A model generated the notes under the pieces. That model ran no database searches, was not told where the DNA came from, and worked only from the letters and a program-made list of their open reading frames with translations. A DNA stretch of 12,001 bases, taken from positions 3,989 through 15,989 of the forward strand of contig DCUQ01000021.1 in assembly GCA_002327865.1 (NCBI GenBank), in the 5' to 3' direction. The position numbers and the translations under genes are program-made. Positions 1-7,272 of this stretch are shown one piece after another. Position 1 is the stretch's first letter; every line of letters starts with the position of its first letter. Source of the stretch: Syntrophaceae bacterium UBA2210. Its GTDB lineage: Bacteria; Desulfobacterota; Syntrophia; Syntrophales; UBA2210.

Positions 1-27
1 TGCTCTATCCTGCTGAGCTACGGGGGC
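1..27 (-). tRNA. 5' part of a tRNA, cut by the window edge; possibly tRNA-Arg
   Basis: Read on the minus strand from 27 to 1, the sequence gives a 7-nt acceptor strand (GCCCCCG), the linker bases TA, and a D arm with stem GCTC/GAGC around an AGCAGGATA-type loop. This is the canonical start of a bacterial tRNA. The anticodon arm, T arm and 3' acceptor strand lie beyond the left edge, so the amino acid cannot be read. The acceptor and D-arm pattern resembles bacterial tRNA-Arg genes, but that is resemblance only. Confidence 0.85.
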
Positions 28-47
28 TAATATGTCTGAAAGCGGAA

Positions 48-76
48 TTCCTAACATTATTTATGGAGAGAGTCAA
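48..76 (-). promoter_or_regulatory. Candidate sigma-70-type promoter for the tRNA
   Basis: On the minus strand TTGACT (76-71) matches the -35 consensus at 5 of 6 positions. A 17-nt spacer follows, then TAGGAA (53-48), a poor -10 element matching at 3 of 6. The expected start, near position 41, would leave a leader of about 14 nt before the mature tRNA 5' end at 27, which is a normal arrangement. The weak -10 keeps confidence low. The tRNA could instead be read through from the upstream gene, because no terminator is evident between them. Confidence 0.3.
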
Positions 77-113
77 TTATATTACAAGAATATTTAAGCG
101 CGCCGGTCATGCC

Positions 114-998
114 TCAGAAGTAACTTTCTATGATTCGTTCTTCAGAAAAGTCGAGTAATTTCAAGTATTCATATGTTATTCCCTCGAGAGCTGCCCTGGG
201 AATAAGACCTATCAATTCTGATTCGAGAATTTCAGTGTCATGTTCCTCCGCCTTTTTTCTCACGGTATCGAAAACCGTGCGGATGGAGGTCGTTTTATAA
301 TCCGTGAGATTCATTGACACCTGTGCGATATTTCTGCTTTTGAGTAGTATCCCGATTGCCTGGACATGCTTTAAACCACCGCTTGAATGGCGTATTGATC
401 CGGCTATGTCCCTCGCAAGGTTGACGTCGTTTGAATCCAGATTTATGTTGAACGCTATAAGCGGTTTTCTTGCGCCTACTGCGGTTGCTCCCAGGCGGGG
501 ATTGAATAGTGAGGGCCCGGCATCCGGTGCCCATGATACTTCTTCCAGCTTTTCTCTGAGACCCTCGTATTGTCCCCTGCGGATATCCGCCAGTTTCTTT
601 CTTTTTTGATTCAGTGCCGCCTCTCCGTAAAAATAGACGGGAACATTATTTTTCCCGCCGAATATATGTCCGAATCTGTGGGCTGTCCGCACCGCGTCCG
701 ACATGCCGGCATCTTCCAGGGGAACAAATGGTACCACATCGATCGCGCCTATGCGGGGATGGGCACCATGGTGTTTTCTCATGTCGATCATGCCGGCAGC
801 TCTGTCACAGGCCGCGATTGCACCTTGCAGCACGGCTTCGGGGGGACCGATGAATGTTAGAACACTTCTGTTGTGATCAACGTCCATACTGAAATTCAAA
901 ACTTTGACGTGCTCGACCCGTGCGGCATCAGCAATGCTCTCCACGATTCCGGGATCTTTCCCTTCGCTGAAATTTGGAATGCATTCGATAATCTTCAT
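114..998 (-). CDS. ftcD: Glutamate formimidoyltransferase (single-domain FTCD type)
   Basis: This 294-residue protein should transfer the formimidoyl group from N-formimidoyl-L-glutamate to tetrahydrofolate (EC 2.1.2.5), the last step of one histidine-degradation route, in the cytoplasm. Family features are clear: N-terminal MKIIECIPNFSEG, DHNRSV at about 41-46, and HHGAHPRIGAIDVVPFVPL at about 76-94. His80 matches the catalytic His82 of mammalian FTCD. NPRLGATAVGARKPLIAFN marks the C-terminal subdomain. It stops after the two transferase subdomains, so the cyclodeaminase domain of the animal enzyme is absent. The frame stays open upstream to 1187, but that part overlaps the phosphatase gene and lacks family similarity; the family N-terminus starts at the ATG at 998, two nt after the phosphatase stop. 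The Shine-Dalgarno is weak (AGG), which suits translational coupling. No histidine-utilisation gene is visible nearby. Confidence 0.93.
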   Translation of the reverse strand: MKIIECIPNFSEGKDPGIVESIADAARVEHVKVLNFSMDVDHNRSVLTFIGPPEAVLQGAIAACDRAAGMIDMRKHHGAHPRIGAIDVVPFVPLEDAGMSDAVRTAHRFGHIFGGKNNVPVYFYGEAALNQKRKKLADIRRGQYEGLREKLEEVSWAPDAGPSLFNPRLGATAVGARKPLIAFNINLDSNDVNLARDIAGSIRHSSGGLKHVQAIGILLKSRNIAQVSMNLTDYKTTSIRTVFDTVRKKAEEHDTEILESELIGLIPRAALEGITYEYLKLLDFSEERIIESYF

Positions 999-1000
999 GC

Positions 1001-1648
1001 CTAGGCCTGGTATATCTTTCTTGATGGAAGTTCTATGCAGGTGAGAAGTCCGCCATATACGGCACCGGTGTCTATCCCAATCCTGCCGGGGAGAAACAGG
1101 GGTTTTGAATGTGACATGGGTGTGTGGCCGAAGATGACGGTTTTTCCAAAATCGTAAGATGACAGTATGAAATCGTGGCGTATCCACAGCATGTCTTTTA
1201 TATTCTGGTCTTTAAGGGGTACGTTTTCTCTGAGCCCCGCATGGACGAAGATGTAGTCATCCGTTTCGTGGCAGGGGAGAAGGGAATCGAAGAAGTTCAT
1301 GTGATCGTCCGGCACATCGAGTTCTCTCAGCCCATGGATCTTACGGTATCCGTACGAGGCGATCGTGGTATCTCCGCCGTTGGACAGATACAGGTCCTCG
1401 TTTTTATTAAGGCGTACATAATCGAGAAACATCTGTTCATGATTTCCCTTCAGACAGATAACCTTACGTATCTCTTTCTTGAGATCAAGCACGAAATTCA
1501 CCACACCCCTGGAATCGGGTCCCCTGTCTATATAATCTCCAATGAATATGAGGGTATCGTCTTTGCTGTTGATCCCGATTCTGGAAATGATCCTTTCCAA
1601 TTTGGAAAGACAGCCATGAATATCGCCTATCGCGAATATTTTCCCCAT
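1001..1648 (-). CDS. PPP-family serine/threonine protein phosphatase (PrpA/lambda phosphatase-like)
   Basis: This 215-residue metallophosphoesterase carries every PPP signature in order: GDIHG (8-12), GDYIDRG (37-43), GNHE (68-71), HAG (136-138) and GHT (174-176), followed by GIDTGAVYGG near the C-terminus. In the family these residues bind two metal ions and catalyse phosphate-ester hydrolysis on phosphoserine or phosphothreonine. The length fits the small bacterial PrpA/PphA and phage-lambda enzymes. There is no signal peptide or membrane segment, so it is probably cytoplasmic. The ATG at 1648 is 7 nt after the ftsY stop and has an AGGA Shine-Dalgarno 5 nt upstream. Its stop lies 2 nt before ftcD. 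The natural substrate cannot be inferred. Some relatives hydrolyse other phosphoesters such as diadenosine tetraphosphate, so specificity is open. Confidence 0.9.
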   Translation of the reverse strand: MGKIFAIGDIHGCLSKLERIISRIGINSKDDTLIFIGDYIDRGPDSRGVVNFVLDLKKEIRKVICLKGNHEQMFLDYVRLNKNEDLYLSNGGDTTIASYGYRKIHGLRELDVPDDHMNFFDSLLPCHETDDYIFVHAGLRENVPLKDQNIKDMLWIRHDFILSSYDFGKTVIFGHTPMSHSKPLFLPGRIGIDTGAVYGGLLTCIELPSRKIYQA

Positions 1649-1655
1649 ACCATTC

Positions 1656-2582
1656 CTATTGTTCGAACAGGGCGTCTACAAACTCCTCGCTCTTGAAACG
1701 CCGCAAGTCGTCCAGTGCTTCACCGATTCCTATGTATCTGATCGGGATTTCAAGCTCGCGGGCTATACGGATTATGATTCCCCCTTTCGCAGTGCCGTCC
1801 AGTTTCGTGAGGGCCAGCCCGGTAACGCCTATTTCCTGGTGGAACATTTTCGCCTGTAAAACGGCGTTTTGCCCAGTGGTCGCGTCGAGGACAAGCAGCG
1901 TCTCATGCGGAGCGCCGGGCAGTTCTCTGTCCATGACTCGCTTGATTTTTTTAAGTTCCTCCATAAGATTCGACTGTGTGTGCAATCTTCCTGCCGTATC
2001 GACGAGCATGACAGCTTTTCTCGATTCCACCGCATGAATCGCGTCGAAAACAACCGCGGACGGATCTGTTCCCATCTTCTGTTTGATGATGGGAACATCA
2101 ACTCTCTCCGCCCATATTCCCAGCTGTTCAATGGCGGCGGCCCTGAACGTGTCGGCTGCGACGAGCAGCAGGGGGATTTCGTTCCGCCTGAACCGGGAAG
2201 CCATTTTTCCTATAGTGGTTGTCTTGCCCGTTCCGTTGACCCCGACCACCATGATCACATAAGGCTCTCCTTTGGGAATCCTTAATGGAGATTCACATTT
2301 CTTTAGGATCTCCAGCATGTTATCCTTCAACAATCTTCTTAGTGCGTCCGGGTTTTCCAGTTCATCCCTCTTCGCCCGGTACTTCATATCATCGATCAGA
2401 TCGCCGGTGAAAGCAGGTCCCAGATCGGCCCCTATCAGTATCTCTTCAAGGTTCTCGAAGATATCTTCAGAGATAACCTTTTCCCCTAAAATCGCTTCGT
2501 CCAGGTTACGGATGAAGCCCTTCCTCGTTTTCGACAAACCCTGCCGGAGTTTCAAGAAAAAACTTTTATCATCGTCATTCAT
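1656..2582 (-). CDS. ftsY: Signal recognition particle receptor FtsY
   Basis: FtsY is the membrane-associated SRP-family GTPase that docks ribosome-SRP complexes at the translocon. The 308 residues form a complete NG unit: an N-domain helical bundle (about 1-100), then the G domain with P-loop GVNGTGKT (114-121), DTFRAAA (144-150), DTAGR (195-199), TKLDG (259-263) and the closing GIGE (285-288). The end, DDLRRFKSEEFVDALF, is typical of FtsY. Only a short, lysine- and arginine-containing stretch precedes the N domain, so the long acidic A domain of E. coli FtsY is missing, as in many bacteria; membrane binding probably relies on the N-terminal helix. The ATG at 2582 overlaps the TGA of a 60-codon upstream frame as ATGA. 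I see no good Shine-Dalgarno in the AT-rich bases just upstream, which suggests translational coupling. Confidence 0.97.
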   Translation of the reverse strand: MNDDDKSFFLKLRQGLSKTRKGFIRNLDEAILGEKVISEDIFENLEEILIGADLGPAFTGDLIDDMKYRAKRDELENPDALRRLLKDNMLEILKKCESPLRIPKGEPYVIMVVGVNGTGKTTTIGKMASRFRRNEIPLLLVAADTFRAAAIEQLGIWAERVDVPIIKQKMGTDPSAVVFDAIHAVESRKAVMLVDTAGRLHTQSNLMEELKKIKRVMDRELPGAPHETLLVLDATTGQNAVLQAKMFHQEIGVTGLALTKLDGTAKGGIIIRIARELEIPIRYIGIGEALDDLRRFKSEEFVDALFEQ

Positions 2583-2761
2583 TTTTTATATTTGCTCAGC
2601 TTTCTATTGAAATGTAACGGAATGAACAGGATATCCGTAAACAAAAGTATCTGCGGGGTATCCTGCCGATCTTCCAATACGTTGCGGTTTACCGCAATCG
2701 CCGCATTTCGGCCACTATAAACGACTTTACCCGGGATGGCAAGTATGGGAGACAGCCTCAC
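2579..2761 (-). CDS. Possible small protein between smc and ftsY (60 aa, unrecognised)
   Basis: A 60-codon frame from a GTG at 2761 fills much of the 242-nt gap between smc and ftsY. I do not recognise the product. It is basic at both ends. It has no cysteines and one hydrophobic patch (ILLFTDILFIPLHF, about 38-51) too short and polar for a confident membrane helix. The frame is open back to the in-frame TAA at 2822-2824, but offers no ATG, GTG or TTG upstream of 2761. In favour of a real gene: it ends in a 4-nt ATGA overlap with ftsY, and ftsY has no clear Shine-Dalgarno of its own. Against it: the GTG start, a poor ribosome-binding site, small size and no known family. It could be a leader that couples ftsY translation, a true small protein, or the remnant of a longer gene. 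Confidence 0.4.
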   Translation of the reverse strand: MRLSPILAIPGKVVYSGRNAAIAVNRNVLEDRQDTPQILLFTDILFIPLHFNRKLSKYKK

Positions 2762-2824
2762 GGATCTTTTACCCGGTATACGAGATTGTTTCCCTGGAGA
2801 GACGGCTCGTGGTTCGGGATATTA

Positions 2825-5800
2825 TCAATTCATGCTGACAGAGACAGTCGTGGATATCCCGTTTTTCTCCATGGTTACGCCGATAAGATTGTCGGCGATT
2901 TCCATGGAGTTTTTGTTGTGAGTTATGAATATTATCTGGGAATTTGTCGAGATGTCTTTCAGCAATCCTCTGAAGAGAGATACGTTGGCATCGTCGAGAG
3001 GCGCGTCCGCTTCATCGAGGATCAGGAAGGGTGCCGGGCGATGCATAAGAATAGCAAATATCAACGCCACGGCGGCGAGTGCTTTCTCGCCTCCGGACAG
3101 CAGTGACAGGTTTTGCCGTTTCTTTCCAGGGATCAGGATATCTATATCCACTCCTGTTTCCAGCATATCGGACTCGTCGGTCAGGTAGAGGTTTCCTTTG
3201 CCCCCCGGGAAAAGCCTGGGGAATACCTTCTTGAAATGGTGGTTCACCGCCTCGAATGTCTCCGCAAACCTCTTTCTGGATATCTGATTTATCCTTGTTA
3301 TTGTTTTTTGAAGGGTTTCCAGCGAAGCATTCAGGTCTTTTATCTGAGTCGACAGAAAATCATGGCGTTCCTTAAGCTCTTCGTGTTCGCTGAGTGCCAG
3401 GAGATTGACCTCTCCGAACTCCTCAAGCATTTTTTTATGCGCCTGGAGTTTCTTCTTTAAAGCTTCCTCATCGGATTTGTCGATCACCTGAAATTCCGGC
3501 AGAAGAATATCCAGATCTGCATCGAATTTTTCACTCACGCTTTCTTTCAGTGTTTCAGCCTGAATAGCGGCTTCTCGTATTTCCATCTCCAGCCTGTTCA
3601 CCTGCTTCGAGAGATCGTCTGCCGCCTTTCTCGCCTTCTGTATGGCCTGTTCATTCTGTTTGAGTACAACATTTTTTCTGCCATGATCTTCCCGTTTTTC
3701 TGCAAGAGCTTCTTCGGCTTCCTGGTGGCGGCTGTAGAGAATATTCAGGTTTTCCTTCTCCGTCTCGATGCTTTTTACGGCTTCACCTGTTTTTATATCG
3801 CAGGAACTCAGATCTATGCAGACGGATTCTATACGCGCATCTATCTCGGATATTGCCCTTTCCAGTCTGGAGACAGTTTCAGCTCCCGATCTTTTTTTCT
3901 CTTCCATGGATATCAGGAGCATCTTTTTTTCCGTCAGGCTTTTTTCTTTTTCCTCCACTACAACCCTGGCTCTCTCCCATTCTTCCTGTATATCCAGAAT
4001 GAGCCTTTCACCGTCTTTTGTCTTATTCTTGAGGGATGTTATTTCACTCTCGACCGAGGCTGCTTTTTCCATTATGAGCATTTTCTCGGATTCAAGGGTC
4101 TCCCTGTTGAAAGCAATTACATTATTATGCTGCTCGATCCATTTGATTTCGCCTTCCAGCCTCTCCGTATCTTTCCTGTGGCTGTTGAGTTCGAGTTCCA
4201 GACCGTGTATATCCGACTGGAGCTGAGTTTCTTCTTTCTCCAGACGGGATGCAATAATATGTAATTCGGCGGCCATCTCCTTTTTGTTCTTAAGAGCGAA
4301 CTGCAAGCCTCCGATCTGACTTTCCAATTCAGTGATTTCTCTTCTGTCGCTCAGCGATGATCCCCCGCTGTTTCTGTTGCCGCCGGCCAGCGCACCGTCC
4401 GGCCTTATCATATCTCCTTCCGGCGTAACGTACGTTCCCGTGAAACCATTATTTTGCCACATACAGCTGGCTGTTTCCAGATCGGGTATCAGCAGGATAT
4501 CTTCCAGAAGACGACGGACAACGGCCCCGCATTTCTCGTCCTTTGAGCAGACAAGATCCCGGAGTCGGAGAACCCCTTCCGGAAGATCGAACGGGGAGGG
4601 AGCTGGCTTTTTGCCGTTATCCAATGGAACGAAACTTCCCCTCCCGGAAGAATGTTTTTTCAAATAGTCGATGGCTTGAATACCATCGTTCTGGTTTTCG
4701 ACAATGATATACTGGAGTTTGCCTTCCAGGGCAGCTTCGACTGCGGTCTCATAAGCTTTCGGAACATCGATATAATCCGCGACCAGTCCGCGTATATCTT
4801 TTTTTAACGCATTGGCACGGCCAGCCTCCAGTATGTTGCGTGTTCCCTCGTCGCACCATTCGTGCCGTTCCTGAAGATCCCTGAGCGAGGTGAGCCGTGA
4901 GACTTTAGCGCCTGTTTCTTCCCTGATCTCCGAAATATCCGTGTCGACTGTCCTGAGGTCGGTTCTTGCGGTATTCAGACTGTCTCCGGCTACCATCTTC
5001 TTATCTTTGAGGAGTTCGATCCTTTCCATGTCTGCCGCCAGGCTGGATTGCACCGTTGCAAGCTTATCCCTCAATATGTCGCGTTTTTTATTGTTTTCAC
5101 CTATCTCCCTGCGTTCCCGTTCCTCCCTTTTCTCCAGGTCTTCGAGACTTTTTGTGAGAGATGAAAGGAGATTATTCAACCTGGCATTCTCGGTTATCTC
5201 ATCGATATGACGGGATTTTTCCCTTTCCAGATCTTCTTTCAGTTTCCTCTCCGCGACTTTCAGAGCGTCGGTTGTTTCCTGTTCCCCGGCAATGGAATCT
5301 TTTACGGTTTCGATTGTTTCATTCGATTCGTCTGTCTGCCTTCTCAAAAGTACCGTCTCTTCAGTGGTTTTCCTTTTGCGCTCCCTTAGAGATTCTACTT
5401 CTGCGAGATCCTTTTTCTTTTTATTGTTCAGTTGAGAGATGGTTTCATTCGCGAATCCTATCTTATGTTCCCGTATGTTTATTTCGTTTTTTATGCCGTA
5501 GTAGTTGTCCTGGAGGGAACCTATTTCATCTTCGCTTTCTATAAGTTGTGTTTTGATGTTCTCTACGGCGGCTTCCAGCGTTTTCAATTCCGTCTGGGCC
5601 TGAAGCGTTTTTCCATTAAGAGGTACACGCGACTGCTCGAGAGCCTTCATTTTCGAAACCAGTTCGGAATAAGTCTGCAGCGAAAGGGTCAGTTGATATT
5701 CCTTTATGTTTTTTTTGAGCGTCTTGTACCGATCGGCTTTTTTTGCCTGCCTTGACGTGGAGTTCAACTGGGAACGTACCTCTCTCAGGATATCGTTGAG

Positions 5801-6379
5801 GCGAAGTATGTTCTGCCTGGTTGCGTCCATCTTGCGGGAAGCGGAATCACGCCTTGTTTTGTACTTCATAATTCCGGCCGCTTCCTCGATAAACTGACGC
5901 CTGTCCTCCGGTTTGGCTTCGACGAGGTTTGCTATCTTTTCCTGTTCCACGATGGAATAGGTCCGTGCGCCTACGCCCGCGTCCATGAAAAATTCTTTCA
6001 CGTCAAGGAGACGACATGGTGCCTTGTTTATATAGTATTCACCTTCACCCTCGCGGAATATTCTTCGTGAAACCGTAATCTCCCTGTAATCCGCATATTT
6101 CTCCGGCACGCTGTTCCCGTTGCTTTCCAGGGTTATGGATACCTCGGCCATCCCCACCGCGGGTGCGTCGTCGCTTCCGTTGAATATGACATCTTCCATC
6201 TTTTTCCCGCGAAGCGTTGTAATGCGCTGTTCACCCATAACCCACCGTATGGCGTCCACGATATTGCTCTTCCCGCAACCGTTGGGTCCCACTATGGCGT
6301 TAATATTACACGAAAGATCAAGGGGAGTCTTATCTTTGAAGGATTTGAATCCGAGTATTTCCAGTCTTTTAAGCTTCAT
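2825..6379 (-). CDS. smc: Chromosome segregation protein SMC
   Basis: This is the core ATPase of bacterial condensin, which dimerises and works with ScpA and ScpB to compact and separate chromosomes. At 1184 residues it has full family length. The N-terminal head has Walker A GPNGCGKS (31-38). A long, charged, Glu/Lys-rich coiled coil runs from about 170 to 510, a hinge domain from about 520 to 670 (containing YIDVPKAYETAVEAALEG and GGNRNSGG), and the return coiled coil to about 1010. The C-terminal head has the ABC signature LSGGEKALAA (from 1094), Walker B FLILDEADAPLDD (1118-1130) and the H-loop His1154. No motif is broken and there is no frameshift. The ATG at 6379 gives the canonical MKLKRLEILGFKSF start; its Shine-Dalgarno is weak. 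Neither scpA nor scpB is in the window. Confidence 0.98.
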   Translation of the reverse strand: MKLKRLEILGFKSFKDKTPLDLSCNINAIVGPNGCGKSNIVDAIRWVMGEQRITTLRGKKMEDVIFNGSDDAPAVGMAEVSITLESNGNSVPEKYADYREITVSRRIFREGEGEYYINKAPCRLLDVKEFFMDAGVGARTYSIVEQEKIANLVEAKPEDRRQFIEEAAGIMKYKTRRDSASRKMDATRQNILRLNDILREVRSQLNSTSRQAKKADRYKTLKKNIKEYQLTLSLQTYSELVSKMKALEQSRVPLNGKTLQAQTELKTLEAAVENIKTQLIESEDEIGSLQDNYYGIKNEINIREHKIGFANETISQLNNKKKKDLAEVESLRERKRKTTEETVLLRRQTDESNETIETVKDSIAGEQETTDALKVAERKLKEDLEREKSRHIDEITENARLNNLLSSLTKSLEDLEKREERERREIGENNKKRDILRDKLATVQSSLAADMERIELLKDKKMVAGDSLNTARTDLRTVDTDISEIREETGAKVSRLTSLRDLQERHEWCDEGTRNILEAGRANALKKDIRGLVADYIDVPKAYETAVEAALEGKLQYIIVENQNDGIQAIDYLKKHSSGRGSFVPLDNGKKPAPSPFDLPEGVLRLRDLVCSKDEKCGAVVRRLLEDILLIPDLETASCMWQNNGFTGTYVTPEGDMIRPDGALAGGNRNSGGSSLSDRREITELESQIGGLQFALKNKKEMAAELHIIASRLEKEETQLQSDIHGLELELNSHRKDTERLEGEIKWIEQHNNVIAFNRETLESEKMLIMEKAASVESEITSLKNKTKDGERLILDIQEEWERARVVVEEKEKSLTEKKMLLISMEEKKRSGAETVSRLERAISEIDARIESVCIDLSSCDIKTGEAVKSIETEKENLNILYSRHQEAEEALAEKREDHGRKNVVLKQNEQAIQKARKAADDLSKQVNRLEMEIREAAIQAETLKESVSEKFDADLDILLPEFQVIDKSDEEALKKKLQAHKKMLEEFGEVNLLALSEHEELKERHDFLSTQIKDLNASLETLQKTITRINQISRKRFAETFEAVNHHFKKVFPRLFPGGKGNLYLTDESDMLETGVDIDILIPGKKRQNLSLLSGGEKALAAVALIFAILMHRPAPFLILDEADAPLDDANVSLFRGLLKDISTNSQIIFITHNKNSMEIADNLIGVTMEKNGISTTVSVSMN

Positions 6380-6428
6380 CCGGCAAAATCCTGTAGCGGG
6401 TGCCGGGCCAGCGATTTTGGAGTCTTAA

Positions 6429-6440
6429 ATTCCCGGGAAT
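6429..6440. repeat. Perfect 12-bp palindrome upstream of smc
   Basis: ATTCCCGGGAAT is a perfect palindrome about 50 nt upstream of the smc start codon and downstream of the candidate promoter. The position would suit an operator for a dimeric regulator, or a short hairpin in the 5' leader. I recognise no specific regulator for it, and a single copy of this length could occur by chance. Confidence 0.3.
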
Positions 6441-6490
6441 CCGCTTTGTTAGTAACATAGAGATGGAACCCATTTCCAGTTACGCGTGAA

Positions 6491-6519
6491 AATTTACCAG
6501 AGTTGCAGAGCTTTGTAAA
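6491..6519 (-). promoter_or_regulatory. Candidate promoter for the smc-ftsY-ftcD unit
   Basis: On the minus strand TTTACA (6519-6514) matches the -35 consensus at 5 of 6. Exactly 17 nt follow, then TAAATT (6496-6491), matching the -10 consensus at 4 of 6. Transcription would start near 6484, giving a leader of roughly 105 nt before smc. It lies directly downstream of the candidate terminator, where a new unit should begin. Such matches are common in AT-rich DNA, so this is only a candidate. Confidence 0.35.
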
Positions 6520-6543
6520 GAAAAAACACTACAGGGTGTGTTT
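6518..6543 (-). terminator. Weak candidate terminator of the ATP synthase operon
   Basis: On the minus strand AAACAC (6543-6538) pairs with GTGTTT (6529-6524) around an 8-nt loop, and the second arm runs into further Ts (TTT, then C, then TTT). It lies about 110 nt after the subunit D stop. The stem has only 6 bp with two G-C pairs, so it may be weak. The first arm is preceded by A-rich DNA, so the reverse strand also reads Ts after the hairpin. Confidence 0.35.
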
Positions 6544-6639
6544 CTTGAAATCAGAGTACAATATATGGTGTTTTGTATGGATGTGAAAGATATGAAGAAG
6601 TGGAATGCGTGATATTACACTGTTAACGCCGATAATCCC

Positions 6640-6656
6640 TATAAAATTTTTTTATA
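6640..6656. repeat. AT-only inverted repeat at the subunit D stop codon
   Basis: TATAAAA (6640-6646) and TTTTATA (6650-6656) are perfect inverted arms around three Ts, overlapping the TAA stop of the subunit D gene at 6652-6654. With no G-C pairs the RNA hairpin would be unstable. It may simply reflect local AT richness. Confidence 0.3.
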
Positions 6657-7272
6657 ATATATTTTGGCGCCGTATGAGTCTTTTCACGAAGATCTCATCC
6701 CTTTCCATTTCCTCGATTCTGTCCGAGATGTACTTCTTCGCTTCCTCGTGCTGGGGAATGAATATTTTTTCAAGAGCATTTACCCGCCTCTGTACTTTCT
6801 TAAGCTCTTTTGAAAGTATAATAATGGATTTAGTAAGAGTAGCATATTCGGCGAGCACTTCGAGTACCTTTAATGATCGCTCTTTGACCGTGTCGTATGT
6901 GGCTGTTGTGCCTGTCAGGGAAGCGGACAAACGGGGTTTCCTGAAAAAAAGTTTGATTTTAAGAAGAGTCAGTCCCATAAGTTTTGTAAATTCCGACCGG
7001 AAGAAATATCCTCTCTTCTCGGAAGAACTCTTCAGGGTTATGACCTCGGATCCCATTTCGACGGCCGCTATCCGATAAGCCGCATATAGCTCGTTCAAAA
7101 CCCCTGAAAACTCGGATTCCATCTTTCTGATTTCATTAAGGTGCCTGACAATTTCTATGGCCATGATTTCACGTTTCTGGTTGAGGAGGTCATAGCCTTC
7201 GTATGCGAAAGAGAGATCTTCTTTAATCTTTCGCAAAGACGATTTAGTGGGAGGAAGTTCTATTTTCGGCAT
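6652..7272 (-). CDS. atpD: V/A-type ATP synthase subunit D (central stalk)
   Basis: Subunit D is the long coiled-coil rotor shaft inside the A3B3 head, functionally like gamma of F-type enzymes. The 206 residues match the family's usual length of about 200-220. The N-terminus shows the family pattern PPTKSSLRKIKEDLSFAYEG followed by YDLLNQKRE. A helical C-terminal part is rich in Lys, Arg and Glu (about 145-200), with KVQRRVNALEKIFIP near 160-175. The central part is more variable, as expected. The ATG at 7272 overlaps the subunit B stop by one base (TAATG). An AAGGTG Shine-Dalgarno within the end of the B gene supports this start and tight coupling. It is the last gene of the operon. Confidence 0.93.
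   Translation of the reverse strand: MPKIELPPTKSSLRKIKEDLSFAYEGYDLLNQKREIMAIEIVRHLNEIRKMESEFSGVLNELYAAYRIAAVEMGSEVITLKSSSEKRGYFFRSEFTKLMGLTLLKIKLFFRKPRLSASLTGTTATYDTVKERSLKVLEVLAEYATLTKSIIILSKELKKVQRRVNALEKIFIPQHEEAKKYISDRIEEMERDEIFVKRLIRRQNIL

Larger units (their letters stand above)
6380..6651. other. 272-nt intergenic region between the ATP synthase and smc units
   Basis: I see no convincing coding frame here on either strand. On the minus strand the order is: end of the ATP synthase operon, a weak hairpin with a T-rich tail (6518-6543), a candidate promoter (6491-6519), a perfect 12-bp palindrome (6429-6440), then the smc start at 6379. An AT-only inverted repeat overlaps the subunit D stop codon (6640-6656). 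The region is more AT-rich than the genes beside it. Confidence 0.6.

Noticed and set aside
999..1187. N-terminal extension of the formimidoyltransferase frame back to 1187
   Set aside because: It overlaps the complete phosphatase gene in another frame, is His/Arg-rich without family similarity, and the family N-terminus begins exactly at the ATG at 998.
3683..4264. Long plus-strand open frame of 193 codons opposite smc
   Set aside because: It is antisense to the smc coiled coil; its Phe/Leu/Ser-rich composition is the mirror of Glu/Lys-rich codons, with no recognisable domain.
6605..7078. Plus-strand open frame of 157 codons starting in the intergenic gap
   Set aside because: Most of it is antisense to subunit D, and it has no recognisable domain or convincing ribosome-binding site.
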